Notes under the pieces: generated by a model
The model's database searches: none
The model's input: the letters and a program-made list of their open reading frames with translations, nothing else
What the model was told of the DNA's origin: nothing
Part shown: piece by piece, positions 50,063 to 63,318 of the stretch
Position numbering within the stretch: the stretch's first letter is position 1
How the letters are laid out: every line of letters starts with the position of its first letter
Assembly (NCBI RefSeq): GCF_000004075.3
Contig: NC_026656.2
Location: 21,524,607-21,588,606, forward strand
Reading direction: 5' to 3'
Origin: Cucumis sativus
Lineage: Eukaryota; Streptophyta; Magnoliopsida; Cucurbitales; Cucurbitaceae
DNA length: 64,000 nucleotides
Translations under genes and position numbers: made by a program

Positions 50063-53000
50063 CGTTCTATAGAGGTTTCTAATACCAAAAAAATTTAATT
50101 GTTATTTTCGAGAGACGAATGTTAACGTTGACTAATTATAAAGCTAAAAAGGTGAGAAAAAATTATGATTTAAGACAAGAAAACTGGGCTGTGAGAATTT
50201 TTTTGTTTGTTATTTATGCCAATCATATACATTGTATTTGTTGTTTGTACTTTTATCTTTTTTTTTCCTTGTAATGAAATGTTTTGTAAAATAATAAAAG
50301 ACAATAACCAATCACTTAGGATATTATATCTTCAAAATTTTGTTATCTTATGTGAGAATAATTGACGTATATCTAAGTTTGCTCGAATAAGATATTTATA
50401 AATATAAAAAGTAATAATAATTAATTAATTGAAATTTAAATAAAAATAAAAATGTACTCAAATATTATATACTAAATTAAACATGTATGAATAGGAACTT
50501 ATTGGTTGAGTTAATTTAAAGTTGAATTTTTCTAAATATCTGAAAACTTAAAATAAATGATGTAGATATTGAATTAGTATTATTGAGAATATGATGAGTG
50601 TTTGAAATGTGTAAGGAAAATCAAGGGTAAAATGGAAATAGAACGTAAAAGAGCGGAAAAAAGAGTTAGGGGTTAAAAACTTTGGAACAAAAATGGGTTA
50701 GATATTACAATCTGACCAAAATGAACATTAATTCAAAACACGAGTTTTGAATTATATTATATTACAAACTCATTACATTTCGAGCATCCAAATGCTCCGG
50801 TAGACTTTGTAACATACTGATGCTTTAGAAGCTAAAAATAAAAAAAAAATGAAATTGATTTCATTAGTCCTTTTTACCATAATCTAGTCCGATTCCATTT
50901 CAACCTTAGAAAGTAGTCAAGGCTAATGTAATGATGCTTTAACAGTTTTACAAGTCGAACCAAAATCAACTCCTAAAACGATTTCACTAAGCTCATAGTC
51001 AATTCATCATTTATTAAAAAAAAAATGCACATAAAGAAAAAAAAGGATGAAAGTAGGATTCTAGATGACGAAGACGAAAAATGTATTCACCGTCCTCTCG
51101 TTCAATTAACAGCAATATTTTGTCTCGACATCTGAATATATATCCTTTCTAGTTCATGTTTGAGATGCTTTCTCAATATGTATATATGGAGTACAATTGT
51201 AGAACACACCATTGACAATTTTAAATTGCATATATGCTCTCTCAACTTTAACTAAAAAAAACTAAAGTAAAACCGAAGAAGAGATGGATGATGAGATATA
51301 TGGAATAGAGAACTTGAAATGTCACAACAAAACTTACAAACGAAAATGAAAGTTGACAATCTAACAATCGAAGAAGTGATCGATGATATATTTTTAGAGG
51401 AACTGTATGAATTAGGATGGATAGAACGATAACTTTAGATTGTTAAAAAAGTTTATATAGTTTAAATTGATGTAATTGATTGAATGTTTATTTATTAAAA
51501 GAATCCATTTTAATTTGATAAATAAAAGAAAGTAAAGGGCAAAGAAAAGAAGGATTTCTTTTTGGTTGGGTCCATATAACATGAATTGGTGGGGCAGTGA
51601 GTACTTCAATCAATCAAGTGGCCAATTGCCTATGTGGTGGGTTCATACATTTTTATTTTTCTTCATTAATTTATTTAAAGAAAAACTAATCCATTTCTTG
51701 GATTCTTTCTTTATTTATTTGCTTTATTTTTTCTTTTATAAAAAGAAAAAAGAAAAAAAAAAAAACTTGTCCACTTTGCTAACAAATATTCTCTTTTCTG
51801 TTAATGAAAAAGGCACTGTGAAGTTGAAACTACTTCTCATTACATTTATTCCATTTTGTTTTTAAAAAATATGTCAACCTTTTATATAATTAGATAAATA
51901 TTCCTCCTCTCTACTCTCACTGTCTTTCTCTTCTAAATTTTTTTGCCTTTTTTTCTAAAAAGGAAAAATATGTATAATTCAGCCAATTATTGATTGCCAT
52001 CCATGAACTAGAAGGAAAAAAAAAAAAACTCGAGAAATTAGGGTTTGTTTGATAGATGGTATGAATACATAAATTAAAGAAAATAACAATGGATATTTAA
52101 CCGAAAAAATTGTATTTCATATTTTCATACACACATTTAGTAGTTAGGTTGATAAACTATTTGAGTTTAAACAAGTTAATAAAAAGTTACTCGATAAATA
52201 TAAGGTTGGATATAAAATGTTTTTAATTGATTTATGGAACTTGATTTACGTTTAGTTTAGTTTTATTTTTATGTGTATTTATATATTATCTGTTTTTAAT
52301 TTAACAAAAACAATAGAGTTTATTGCGTGAAACAATGCACATTTACTGATTTTAGTGAATTCGAAAACTACGAACATCATTTGAATTGCCTACAATTAGA
52401 TACCGAGGATGAGTAATAAAACACTATATCTTAAAACGGCGTGTAAAAGATCATCATATGATAATATATACGAAAAAGTACTTGTCAAAATATCAACCAC
52501 CGTAATACTAAACTCAGTTTAACAATCAACGCGGTGTCTTATAACATATCCTATTCTTTAGATTAGAGAAATAATAATTTGCTATTGACATTTGATATAA
52601 ACATGTTAAAACTGTATGTTCGAGTTATTTAAAATTAAAATATCTATAAATATATGTAATTCGAAAACAGATATTAGCCGAGGAATAAAATCAAATCTAA
52701 TAGACAAGGGCATGGTACAAGAATAAAATTGTAATTGTAATGACATATGAAATTGAAATGGATAACAAAAAAACAGCACTCTTTACAAATGGCTACATAT
52801 TCTTTGTATGTATATGAATTAGTGTAATTAGAAAAAGAGAAAGATGAGTGGGGGAGATATCATGGGGATGGAATATTTGGTGCCATAAACATATAGAAAA
52901 TGAAAGAAGATTTAGATTTGGAATATTACATCACCATATTCAATATCAGAAAACCACTTGGTTAAAAATAGAATCCCACCATCTATATTAAAAACATTAT

Positions 53001-53217
53001 GTTATATACTTCAAACCATATAATATGTGACACCATTAATGTTATTAGATGATAGGATGAAAAATAACTTAAATCCCTTGGAAAAAAAAGTACAAACTTT
53101 ATTCAAATATCTGAATGGATTATTGGATTTACTTTACTTTACTTTACTTTTTTTTTTTTTTTCTGAAAATTATAACATATGGTTTTAAGTTATAACAAGG
53201 TGTTATACTTTTAGGGA

Positions 53218-53260
53218 TGGGCCGTGTTAGACGAATGGGCCTGTTTTGCATCAATGGGCT
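53218..53260 (+). promoter_or_regulatory. Triple TGGGCY (site II) cluster upstream of the Rossmann-fold gene
   Basis: TGGGCC at 53218-53223 and 53236-53241 and TGGGCT at 53255-53260, all on the plus strand with about 18-bp spacing, roughly 650 bp before the ATG at 53906. Site II elements are typical of promoters of nuclear genes for mitochondrial proteins, which matches the presequence of this gene. Confidence 0.5.
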
Positions 53261-53905
53261 CGATTTTGTTGTGTGGTAGGTCCTCTAGTACGATATATTG
53301 GTCCATTATATTTGATACAAAACTCAGTCAGAAAATTCAAAGCAAAATTATTCTGTTTTCATAACTTCTTTTTTCAAGAGGGTTATATGGATTTATTTAA
53401 ACTTAAAATTATACTATACTTATAAGAACTCTTTGTTTTGTAGGAGATTTTTTAATACAAAAAACTATATAGGTGGAGTTGAGTTAATGATGTTGGCTGC
53501 TTTACATGGGTTGAGTTATAAGTCAACAAAACTTGAGAGGCCGGAAATGAATTCCCGACGTTTCCAGTTTTTCGTCCTTCCATCCATTAAGAAATCCGAC
53601 GGTTGAAAACGAATATAGAAAAAGGGAATAGCGTGTGTTGGGGTTACTAGATTCTTCCGTCCCGCCAAGAATCTACAGGCTCACATCGAGCCACAAGGCC
53701 TCAAACCTGTCGCAACCATTGCGCGCCACGTTCCTCACTCTCCTCTCCCCCAATTTCCTCTGCTCAAAAACTTCACAACCTAAACTCCTCTGCTTCATCA
53801 ATCGTTCTTCCTCGTCCCACCCAAACCCACACACATTTAGAGAGAATTCGTTCGTAGGTACAAATACAACTTTCGGACAAGGAATTGCTCACAGTTTAAT
53901 CGGAT

Positions 53906-56900
53906 ATGAGTTCCACTCTTTCGCGGTTGATCCATTCGAGATCATCGTTTCCTAAGTTGTAGTGAGTTCATTTCATTTTACCACACTCAATTTTGTTTTA
54001 GAATGGCGGATTGTTATTTATATTGATTACATGTTCGTTGTTTGGGTTTCACCGAGTTTCTGCTGTGCCTTCCGTTCTTTATATGAGGTTAATTTTGTTC
54101 GTTACTGTCGATTAGCTCCGGAAGAATGCTGCAACGGGGGGATCGTGGTGGTTTGTTATTCGAATTTCATTTCGAGGTTTTAGACTTGTTGGCGAGTCGG
54201 GTTTTTTTTTCAGAAGTGTTGTCGCATTGTCGAACTGCCCACTGTTGTTGCAATCCGAAGCGAAAATATTTCCTCGATAATTATAAACTTGGATTATTTT
54301 GACTGTAGGGATGTTCAGTTTATTGTTAGTCAGTTACGATCTCACTACTCAATAGAGACAGAATTGAGAACAATGTGATCGCATTTTCCCCCAATATTAT
54401 TCAGACCCCACTACCTCCTGCTTAATCGAGTTTGTTTTTTTTTAAATCCCGATGTGTCGAGAATAATTTATGAACCAATTGTAGCTCTTTTGACTAAATG
54501 TGTTTCTTAACTATATTGTGTAGTACGATGGCTGCTTCTCGGGGTGGAAGACCATTTTCAACAGATTCTAATAAGATCGATGAACCGTTTAAGGTTGAGG
54601 AAGCTGAAACAGTTAATGTTCCCCCGCCTCCAACTGAGAAGGTATATGAAATGAAGGCTAGGGGTTTTTCGTTATTCTGTCTATATCTTTGACTTTGATC
54701 TCTGTTATATCCCTGGTGTGTGCATTTGATCAGCTGCTGGTGTTGGGTGGAAATGGATTTGTGGGCTCTCATATCTGTCAAGAAGCTCTAAATCGTGGTC
54801 TTACAGTTGCTAGCCTTAGTAGGTATGTTTCTGAGCAAGAACACTTGCCTTAAGTGTCACATAGAATTTTTTGAGTAAGATCTACGTTCTTAAGTGATAA
54901 TGTAAATCTGTATTTCTTTTTCCTTATCAAGTGAACTGTTTGTACTTGGTACATTTTAGTTTTAATAAATGCTAACATGGAAAGCACGAAAGGATCAGCT
55001 AAGAACCACTATGAACCACTAAGAACCTTTTTTTTGGAAACCACAGCGGCATATGCTGCCTTGCAAATCATTATTTTCTCCATCAGTTGTAGTGCTTTTC
55101 ATTTAATGTACAGGAGGAATACTGCAGGAACAAACAGGATTGTAGATAAGGAAATATGATTTGAGTTCCCATTTTCTGTTTAATGAATGATAACTTCAAC
55201 ATCTTTGTTCGGTTCCCTAGTGTTCGAAGCTCTATTCTGAAATTACAATTATTGCATTTCGCTATTATTGTCAGGTCGGGAAGATCATCAATACGTGATT
55301 CTTGGGCTAACAATGTAATTTGGCATCAAGGTTTGATTCCGGTTAAGCTGTTAATTATTGTCATATTTGTGGGGTACTTAATGATAATGCCTCAACTCTT
55401 TTTCCCATTGCCAGGAAACCTTCTTTCACCTGATTCATTGAGTGAAGCTTTTGACGGCGTTACAGCTGTTGTATGTAGTCCTCTACCTCTTTGTCTGTAC
55501 CTAATGATTAAAATACAAATTGATTACAACATTATTGTGTACACACTAATCTACAGATAAGTTGAATGGTTGGGTTCTATTTGCATATTTCCTGATTAAC
55601 TGTCAGGATACTCTCGCAAGACTCCTGGAAGCCATTATTCTCAGTTGTGTTAGGAAATTAACTTATTTATGAACACAACTAAACTAGTATTAAGTAGCAT
55701 CTAGTTAAGGGAGGATTCTCGACTTGTATATAGCATTTTTTGTTTCTGTAAATATAGCATTTCGTACTCCTGCCAATTAATTTCTCATACTTGTGCTGTG
55801 GATTACTTTGGGGAGGATTCTCTTGTTCACAAATTCGGGTAAATTTTAGTTTTATATTTCCAGATCTCTTGCATTGGTGGTTTTGGCTCTAATTCTCAAA
55901 TGTACAAGATTAATGGGACGGCAAATATCAATGCAATCAGAGTTGCTTCTGATAAAGGTGCAGTTTTTATGTTGTCATAAATTTTGTGTAAGTAAACTGA
56001 ACTTATGTAGGCCAGGCTCGTCTGTTTCCGCTCAAAACTTCAAATCTTTCATTGCTTTGATAGCAGCTCACCCGTCAATGTTTAAACACACTTCCTTAAC
56101 CCATTAATTTTCTATATTTCACAGGTCTCCATTGATATGCATTGCATGCTATGTTATTTTTATTGTTATGCCGATATCACTGTACTTATAATTCTGATAC
56201 AGATATATCTAATGCTTGTGTTTTTCTTTTAGAATTTACAACTATCCTTTTCTTTCTTGTGCCATGGGTTTTTTTTTACCCTAACTAAATGTTTTGTTCT
56301 CCATCCCATTAGTCTAGTTTTTGGATCCTTCCAATTATTTTAACAGAACCAAAATATATTAAAAGATAAAACAATAATGAAATTACAAGATAAACCAAGA
56401 GTTCGAGGTTCTTGGAAACTCCCTCTCTTAAGAATTCTTTCAACCCTTAAATCACTCACTAAAATATTGCTGTTTGTCTCCCTATCCTCTATTTATAACC
56501 AAAATTCCATATCCAACTTCCTTGCTAATTTCTAATATATCCTTATATAATTCTAATAGAATACCCATCATATTTTTTAACTTCAAAATTTTGTCAAATG
56601 ATTGTAGTGAATTTAATATTTAGCTATACTTATGGACTCTTAACAAGGTAATATGAATGGGTCACAGGTGTGAAGAGATTTGTCTATATCTCTGCGGCTG
56701 ATTTTGGCTTGGCTAATTACTTGCTACAAGGATATTATGAGGGAAAGGTAGTGTTTCTATTCCCTTCATTCCAAGTGTTGTTAATTAATCAAGATCTTAC
56801 CTCTTGGACACTTAATATCAATGCCCTTCTTGATCAAATCAAATTATGGTTGGGGTTTTCTTAAGGAAAAACGTTGAGAATAGATGGATGAAACAATTAA

Positions 56901-58274
56901 TGTAACTTCCACCACAAATGTGGGGGTGGGGGGTGACCGGGTGATACCAATCCTTTTTTTTTCCCCTCTTCACATTCATGTATATTTGGATAGTGTAGCT
57001 CATGCAAAATCTGTGTTTTGGTTTGTGTAGCGAGCAGCTGAGACAGAACTCCTCACTAAGTTTCCTTATGGAGGTTAGATCTTTAATCTATCAATGGTAC
57101 CATCAAGTTCTTCACTTCCATTTATGCTTGTGCAGTTCTGTTTTGCCTTTAATTCGTAAAATGTATGTATACTCCCAATACTCTTTCACTTAACTGATCA
57201 AGATGAATGCATACTCCGCTAGCAAGGGATCTTGCTTTTTGGGTTTTGTGTACCTGTTTTTCTTTTCTGAAATATCCTGTCTTTTATAATTAGCAAATAA
57301 GTGGAAAATAAAGCATTTTTTAATGTACATTTCAGGAGTGATTTTGAGGCCGGGGTTTATTTATGGGACCCGTCATGTTGGGAGCATGAAGTTGCCTCTG
57401 GGAATAATTGGTTCTCCTTTGGAAATGGTAACTTGTGGTTTCTTCGTTTGTTCTCTTTCTCGTATGCCATGAACATCAGCCAGAGTTCCCAGTTCCTAAA
57501 ATTGATCATACTTCTAATTTCTTTTACTTCTTACTGTCTTATTAGTTTAAACATACAAAAACCACAATTAAGTGAGCTCTCTAAGGCTCCATTGGATAAT
57601 TGTTTTGTCTTTTGCTCTCCAAGGCTCCATTGGAATAATTGTTTTGTCTTTTGCGCTAGGATAATCAAGCCTACAAACACTATATCTACTTATAATTTAT
57701 CTTGTTTTCTTGTCTACTTTGTAGGGGCATTTTTAAAACCCAAGCAGTAGTTTCTAAAAACATACTTTTGTTCGTATAACTTGGCTACAAATCAAATGTT
57801 TGTATGCTTGCTTAGAATAATGTTTCTTGTGACTCGTTACAATTACTGAAGTGACAAACCCTTTTTGTTTCTACTTCTGGCTATATTGTTTTCTGGACTA
57901 GTAAACTGGATCTTGGCTATGGGACATTTTTCTCTTAATCTGAATCAATTATAGCGTGTCTCAACGTCATTTTCTTGCTATTAAATTTACATTTTACGAA
58001 GGACGTAACGAAACATCGAAATTTGGTAACAAAAACCAGTCCTTGCATTCCTGATCTTTTTCAAATATAATGATATAAAAATATTTCCCTGCAGGTTCTT
58101 CAACATGCCAAACCACTACACCAGCTACCACTCGTTGGTCCCCTATTTACTCCTCCGGTAAGTGTGACATCGGTGGCAAGGGTTTCTGTTCGGGCAGCAA
58201 CAGATCCTGTCTTTCCTCCCGGCATCATCGACATCTATGGTATACAAAGATACAGTCAACACAAGTCGAAATAG
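53906..58274 (+). CDS. NAD(P)-binding Rossmann/NmrA-like protein, probably mitochondrial
   Basis: Ten exons in phase, 286 residues: 53906-53958, 54524-54641, 54734-54822, 55275-55330, 55415-55470, 55864-55957, 56668-56747, 57031-57073, 57336-57427 and 58095-58274 (TAG). Residues 1-30 (MSSTLSRLIHSRSSFPKF, RGGRPFSTDS) form an Arg/Ser-rich presequence with a mitochondrial-type RxFST cleavage context. A GxxGxxG dinucleotide-binding motif follows (LLVLGGNGFVGSHI). Then come VISCIGGFGSN, FVYISAADFG and YYEGKRAAE (YxxxK) of atypical short-chain dehydrogenases, and ILRPGFIYG. Relatives, from memory, are Arabidopsis At5g10730/At5g15910, with resemblance to complex I-associated NDUFA9-type atypical SDRs. 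The enzymatic substrate is unknown. The start was chosen because exon 1 gives the right phase and a presequence. Confidence 0.9.
56340..56590 (-). mobile_element. Possible solo LTR fragment in intron 6
   Basis: On the minus strand there is a TATAAATAGAGGATAGGG promoter-like box followed by a leader and a pyrimidine-poor 3' end, suggesting an LTR. There is no coding remnant, the boundaries are unclear, and the call rests on general look only. Confidence 0.3.
57583..57656. repeat. Tandem duplication in intron 9, period 38
   Basis: AAGGCTCCATTGGA at 57583 recurs at 57621. The two units also share TAATTGTTTTGTCTTTTGC, with one inserted base in copy 2. Confidence 0.9.
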
Positions 58275-59184
58275 ATTTGATAAGAGACTAGGCACGAATA
58301 TTTTCTGTCCTTATGACATATATAAATATATTAGAGAAAATCCAAATCTAAAATGTTGGTTGTGTCTTCTCACTCGATGGGATTTACTTGACAGTTTGTG
58401 TAGTGGGTTGAAGATGAAAGACGGTTCATTTTCTTGTATCTGGTGCCAATAATATCATGCAGAGATCTGCAAATTCATTTGATAAGCCATCTTCTTTTGG
58501 CCCCTTCCCTTTGTAATTTTGTAGGGGAAGAAGTGTCCTGAATGGGTAGTTCTTTCAGAAACTCAATTTAACTGTCCATTATGCTAATATGGTGTTTCGT
58601 TCTATCCTGTGTTGGACTTTATCAAAATATATTTATTACCACATCATCAACAAATGAGAAAAATGATAAATGTATGTTTTAAGGACTCGTCCTTTACCTA
58701 CGCTATTTGACATTGACATGACTTTAACACAGATTTAAGTTAAGTATTATCACTAATATTGACATGTGCTTAGTTAATCAATAAATGTAAGTGATTTCTA
58801 CTCATCTGATGGTAATAAAAAGAATTCTGATGGTAATAAAAAGAATATTGAATAAGTTGAATACGAAGTACTCAAGGTATGATAGAGTAAAAAAGATATA
58901 GATTGCATGCATACAACTTTAAATTGATATCTTTCTTTAATTCAAAAACTAAATTAGAAGGGTTGAATTTAGAGAAAAATGTTATTTAAAAAATTAACTT
59001 CAAATTATGGGATGTGGTACGTGTACCTAGTCAGAAAATAAATGCTTAAGTGGATGAGTAATAGAGAGCCACGTAGGCCAATGGGTAGTCTATATATATA
59101 TATATATAGAGGACAATTACCTTTCAAACGAGCTTGATTTCGAAGAGAGGGAAAAATATAACGGAGAAGAAGAGCAAGAAGAAG
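58275..59184. other. Intergenic: Rossmann gene 3' end to TAF10 promoter
   Basis: About 0.9 kb. The first ~300 bp are probably 3' UTR. A 21-bp tandem duplication (TCTGATGGTAATAAAAAGAA) lies at 58805-58846. The last 100 bp hold the TAF10 core promoter. Confidence 0.6.
59091..59109 (+). promoter_or_regulatory. (TA)n tract serving as TATA box of TAF10
   Basis: An alternating TA run ending TATAGAGG, 76-94 bp upstream of the ATG at 59185, followed by a purine-rich leader. Its position suits a TATA box. Confidence 0.55.
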
Positions 59185-62158
59185 ATGAACCATAACCAAC
59201 AAGCGACAGGGAGCAGGCACGACGATGACGCAGCGCTATCCGAGTTCTTAGCTTCTCTAATGGAGTATACTCCCACTGTAAGATCTATTTTCCATGCTTC
59301 TTAACCCCAGTTCGCTTCTCTCTCTCCACTCGTTTATCTGCAAGTTCAAATCATGCCGCTGTTGGTTTTTTTTGGGGCTATCGTTTTACAGATTCCCGAT
59401 GAGTTGGTGGAGCATTACTTAGGAAAGAGTGGATTTCAGTGTCCCGACGTTCGATTGTAGGTACCTTTTTGTTTGGTTTTTATATATTTTTGTTCATCAA
59501 AACCCTAGGTCCAAAAACGCGGGTTTTCGACCGATAGATGAGATGGGTATATCTTTCTCTTAATGTTTTTAGTGGTTCTGCTTTCTTTTCACAATTTGAT
59601 CGTACTTGGAGAGTTTTTCATTCAATTGGTTGGTTCTTGACGGTTGAAATCGATCGAAGTGAAGCTTAATTAAGGAATTTCTTATTTTGTGTTTTTTTTC
59701 TTTTAAAGAGACCATGTTCGTCATAGTTGCTGATTTTTTTTTTTTTTTTGTTGAGAAGTTGCCTGTACATTGCTCAATCTCTATGAACAGAGGATGAGAC
59801 TGAAGGAGCATTTTTTTTTTTAAAAAATAAAAATAAATAAATCACTGTTCTTCTCTAACGATTCTTCTTCTCTTTTCTACCGCTTCATTTTCTACTTTTT
59901 CCACCCGAATTTTGAAAAACGGAGAAGATATTAGTCATTTGATATGATTATTGTGGTTTAAGGCAAAGTGATACCCAGTTTTTATTAGCTTTAAATGCTT
60001 TCACGATGATATGTGATGTTTGTAATTAGATACTGGAATTTCTGTTTTTTTTGTGAAAATCAGTTTACATTGTTCTTATAGGGCTTCATTTTTGTAGGAT
60101 CAGGCTTGTCGCTGTTGCCACACAGAAGTTCGTTGCGGATGTTGCAAGTGATGCTCTCCAGTATGCTTTCTTTCTTCCCCCATTTTTCCTATGAAGTGCT
60201 AGTAGGATATGGTCATTACTTGGTTGGAGACCTTATAAAAAAGAGCTTGAGTTGCAAACTCTTCTTTTTAATTTCATAATTTGACTGAGTTTGAGGACGA
60301 ATTTTCTGAAAACAATGCTATGCTACAGAATATTCCTTTTGATTGTTTTACGAGCACGACTGACAAATCAACCACTTAGCTCTTTTCTCTTAAAGCATAA
60401 AGAAAGGCCCTAATACACAGCGGTTATTGCATGGCATGTGATAGCTGTCTCTCACTTCCAAAGATGAGACCCTTATTCCTACTGAAATTTTTTTCCAAAA
60501 AAATCGTTTACAATCCTTTCTCCTCTGCTCCAAGGAATAAGATATTCTTAACAAGGATAGAAAATAGATAGGGATCCCACACCACTAAAGGCTAGGTTTC
60601 GAGAGTTTACTACACTTAAAAGTTTTCAGCCTGAGCAAGACATGAAGATTTGCCTGGTTGTGGGCAGTAGTAAAATGGCTTGATCCAAAGTGTGCGACTC
60701 ATCTCTAAGTACTTCTATTTCGACGGTCATCCCAAATGGCCTTACTGAAAGTTGTAATAGTGGTTTCCTTGGTCACGTTATTCTTCATCAACGAATTGGG
60801 GTTAATCTCCTTATCTTTCAAAGGTTAGTCAATAATCAATTCCCTTTATTGGAACTTCTTTCAGCTCTGTCTTTGAAGAGCTTGGAAAATGCTGGTCTCC
60901 CACCCTTCGAGAACAAGACTTTCACCAATCTCCCCTAAAAGATTGGTACTCCTAAATTTACCATGGAAATTATGAACCTCACAGCTGAATGTACAATTTT
61001 ACTTGTCAAGATTATCAGGATTTTAAGAAGAGACTTACTGGACCTTTCTCACTGTATATTTAATGATTAGCACAATATAACAAACAGTTATTAGAGGAAC
61101 AAATCACTCTTAGTAATCCTCTACAGCTGCCCTCATGCACCTATTAAATTTTTGTTTGTTGACTGATTTGATTTGTTTTATTGAGTTGATTCACTCTCAC
61201 ACAACCTATTAAGGATTTTTTTAAAGAAAATATGTTCTTATTCTTATTTATTTATGTTAAAATCAATATTTTTCTTGATTGCTTTCTTTAGTTGGCCTCA
61301 TATTTTGTGGCCTACGTTTTTGTTTGTTCCTTTTTTTTGTATGCCATTTTTCTCAATAAAATTTCAATATCTGATTAAAAAAAACTTATTTTCTTGTGCA
61401 ATGTAGGCATTGTAAGGCAAGACAGGCAGCAGTAGTGAAAGACAAAAGGGATAAACAACAAAAGGTGCATTTTTTGTAACTCAGGGTCTCTTGATTGATA
61501 AATTATTTGGCCAGTCTAACATTATACTGGTTCAGGATAAGCGCTTAATATTGACTATGGATGATCTTTCAAAGGCACTTCGTGAGGTAAGCTCGAAATG
61601 TTATTTACTTGTCATCAAGCTCTTGTGCTTGCTATGGTTGATTCATATGCCGCAGATATAAGAGATCATTAGTTTCATTTTGTCATATACTCTCATTTTT
61701 AGGTGGTACTAGGGGGGTTGATTATGGGTAGGTTGTGTGAAATTATCGATGTCACTTAAGGCTTCAAAGTTGATGCTGGCCGGGGGCGGGGAGTTCTTGT
61801 AAGAGTGGTGATCTATCATAAAGTTTGTCTGCCTTGTTTGTGTAATAAATTCGTGTCAGGATGTAATCTTTTATAGAATTTGTGATTTTTAGTTTTTCTA
61901 ATTGTATGATGCACATCCTCAACATTATAATACAGTTTCCACTCGGCAGGGAATCTTTAATGTGCATGTTCTCATTTTATGACCATCACTTTGGAAATGA
62001 TTACGTTTTGAACATAGACACTTGGTAATCTAGTCGCTTATCCATAACTAACCGCCTTGTTGGTACTTGATGAACAGTATGGCGTCAATGTGAAACATCA
62101 AGAATACTTTGCTGATAGCCCTTCAACGGGAGTGGATTCTACTTCCAGAGAGGAATGA
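59185..62158 (+). CDS. TAF10: TBP-associated factor 10 (TFIID/SAGA subunit)
   Basis: Six exons in phase, 136 residues: 59185-59277, 59392-59456, 60098-60160, 61407-61464, 61536-61586 and 62078-62158 (TGA). The protein reads DDAALSEFLASLMEYTPTIP, DELVEHYLGKSGFQCPDVRL, VAVATQKFVADVASDALQ and LTMDDLSKALREYGVNVKHQ. These are the TAF10 histone-fold helices and linker, with the length expected for plants (about 134 residues). TAF10 is a small histone-fold subunit shared by TFIID and SAGA and acts in RNA polymerase II transcription in the nucleus. Exon 2 must be spliced before the in-frame TAG of TTGTAG, using GATT|GTAGGT. Intron 3 carries a Copia-like relic. Confidence 0.94.
60660..60960 (+). mobile_element. 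Copia gag-pol relic in TAF10 intron 3
   Basis: An open stretch reads CDSSLSTSISTVIPNGLTES, then GHVILHQRIGVNLLIFQRL. It resembles the region between the protease (DSGA...) and GAG-pre-integrase of Copia polyproteins (IPNG...G.V.L....NLLS). Key residues are lost, so this is a decayed fragment in the same direction as the host gene. Only a family-level resemblance is claimed. Confidence 0.4.
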
Positions 62159-63318
62159 GTTGGAGTAACGGTTAAAATGTCTCATCGTTGTTTATGTCGT
62201 GAATATACTGAATTACTGATGGATAGCGTTCAGGGTTGGAGTATTTCTGGCTGACTCTGCAGCTAAATTTAGTCCCTGCCATGCAGTCATCATGAGTCAT
62301 GTTGTACATTATGGCATTGCTTTGAAAATCAAAATTAAGTAGCTGTGTTTTCCTACTTTACATAGCAAGGCCTCAACCTTTTTGAACTGTCAAAGCGGTA
62401 GATATGTTCGGCATTTTCTACTTGTCTATTGAATGAAACTGTGCATAATGAAAATCGTAACATCATTCTTGTTCGTACAAGGTTGTGTATTGATGGCTGA
62501 TCCACATCTGTCAGTGACCAGAACGCATTTTCTGTAGATTTCAACTTCAGTTTATTTTCATTTGTTTCTGACTACGACTTTTCTGTTGATTCTGAATGGC
62601 ATATACAATTCACTTGCCAGGTTTATGACAAAATGGTTCTTTGTTTAATCTTTCCATCGCCAATTTTGAACAATTCAATACCCTCAGAATAAACTGATAT
62701 GGACATCTCCAAAGTCTTTCCTCAATTTAATTTATATGAATTCGTAGTTGCCAAGTTGGATTATATATATAATACATGGTTAGGATTTGAATTGTTCTTA
62801 TAATACTATGAAAGTGCCCAAGTTTGGACCCTGTTATCTTCAGCAACGATGCTGAATTGTGATAATATAAATTAAGAAGATTTTGTCTTAGTTTCGTGTT
62901 GACTTATAAATAACTAATATATGCCCAAGAAAGTCAATTTGAATCTCTTTCAAATTCATAAGAATTTCTACATTTTTCCTGGTTGTTGAAATTTATAAAG
63001 AAAAGTCACTGAAATACTATATGTGAGGGAGAGAGAGAGAAAGAGAAAATATAGTTTTATCAGCCAATAGTCTAAAACTTGAGCTTAGATTATTGGCAAG
63101 TTGAGCCTAGATTATTTTTTTCATTCTTAATAAATAAAATGTACACCTATTGTATTCATTGCCCATGACAAGTGCGAGTTTTGGTTTGGTCTATGGTACA
63201 GATTATGGAAACACAAACTATACATAAAATGATCAAATTCATCAAAATAGTGGGAATGAAGTTGTCCAGCCTTTGATGTAATTGCATCGATTTGTTGGCT
63301 TTTCTTTTAGGAGTGATT
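62159..63318. other. Intergenic: TAF10 3' UTR to GLR promoter
   Basis: About 1.15 kb. The first several hundred bases are less AT-rich and probably 3' UTR. A short GA tract lies near 63,028-63,045. No other gene is visible. Confidence 0.6.

Larger units (their letters stand above)
41240..53217. other. 12-kb region without a supportable gene
   Basis: Strongly AT-rich. Contents listed separately: a probable Copia solo LTR, two tandem duplications, a GGGCCC-rich island and a coding-like island. Two more GC-richer patches lie at about 44,805-44,940 (with an 8-bp inverted repeat AGGACCCA / TGGGTCCT at 44878-44902) and 45,170-45,290 (CGTCGTCG). They look regulatory rather than coding. Confidence 0.5.

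Noticed and set aside
53635-53955. 106-codon frame overlapping exon 1 of the Rossmann-fold gene
   Set aside because: It starts at TTG, overlaps the true presequence exon in another frame, and resembles nothing. Treated as 5' leader.
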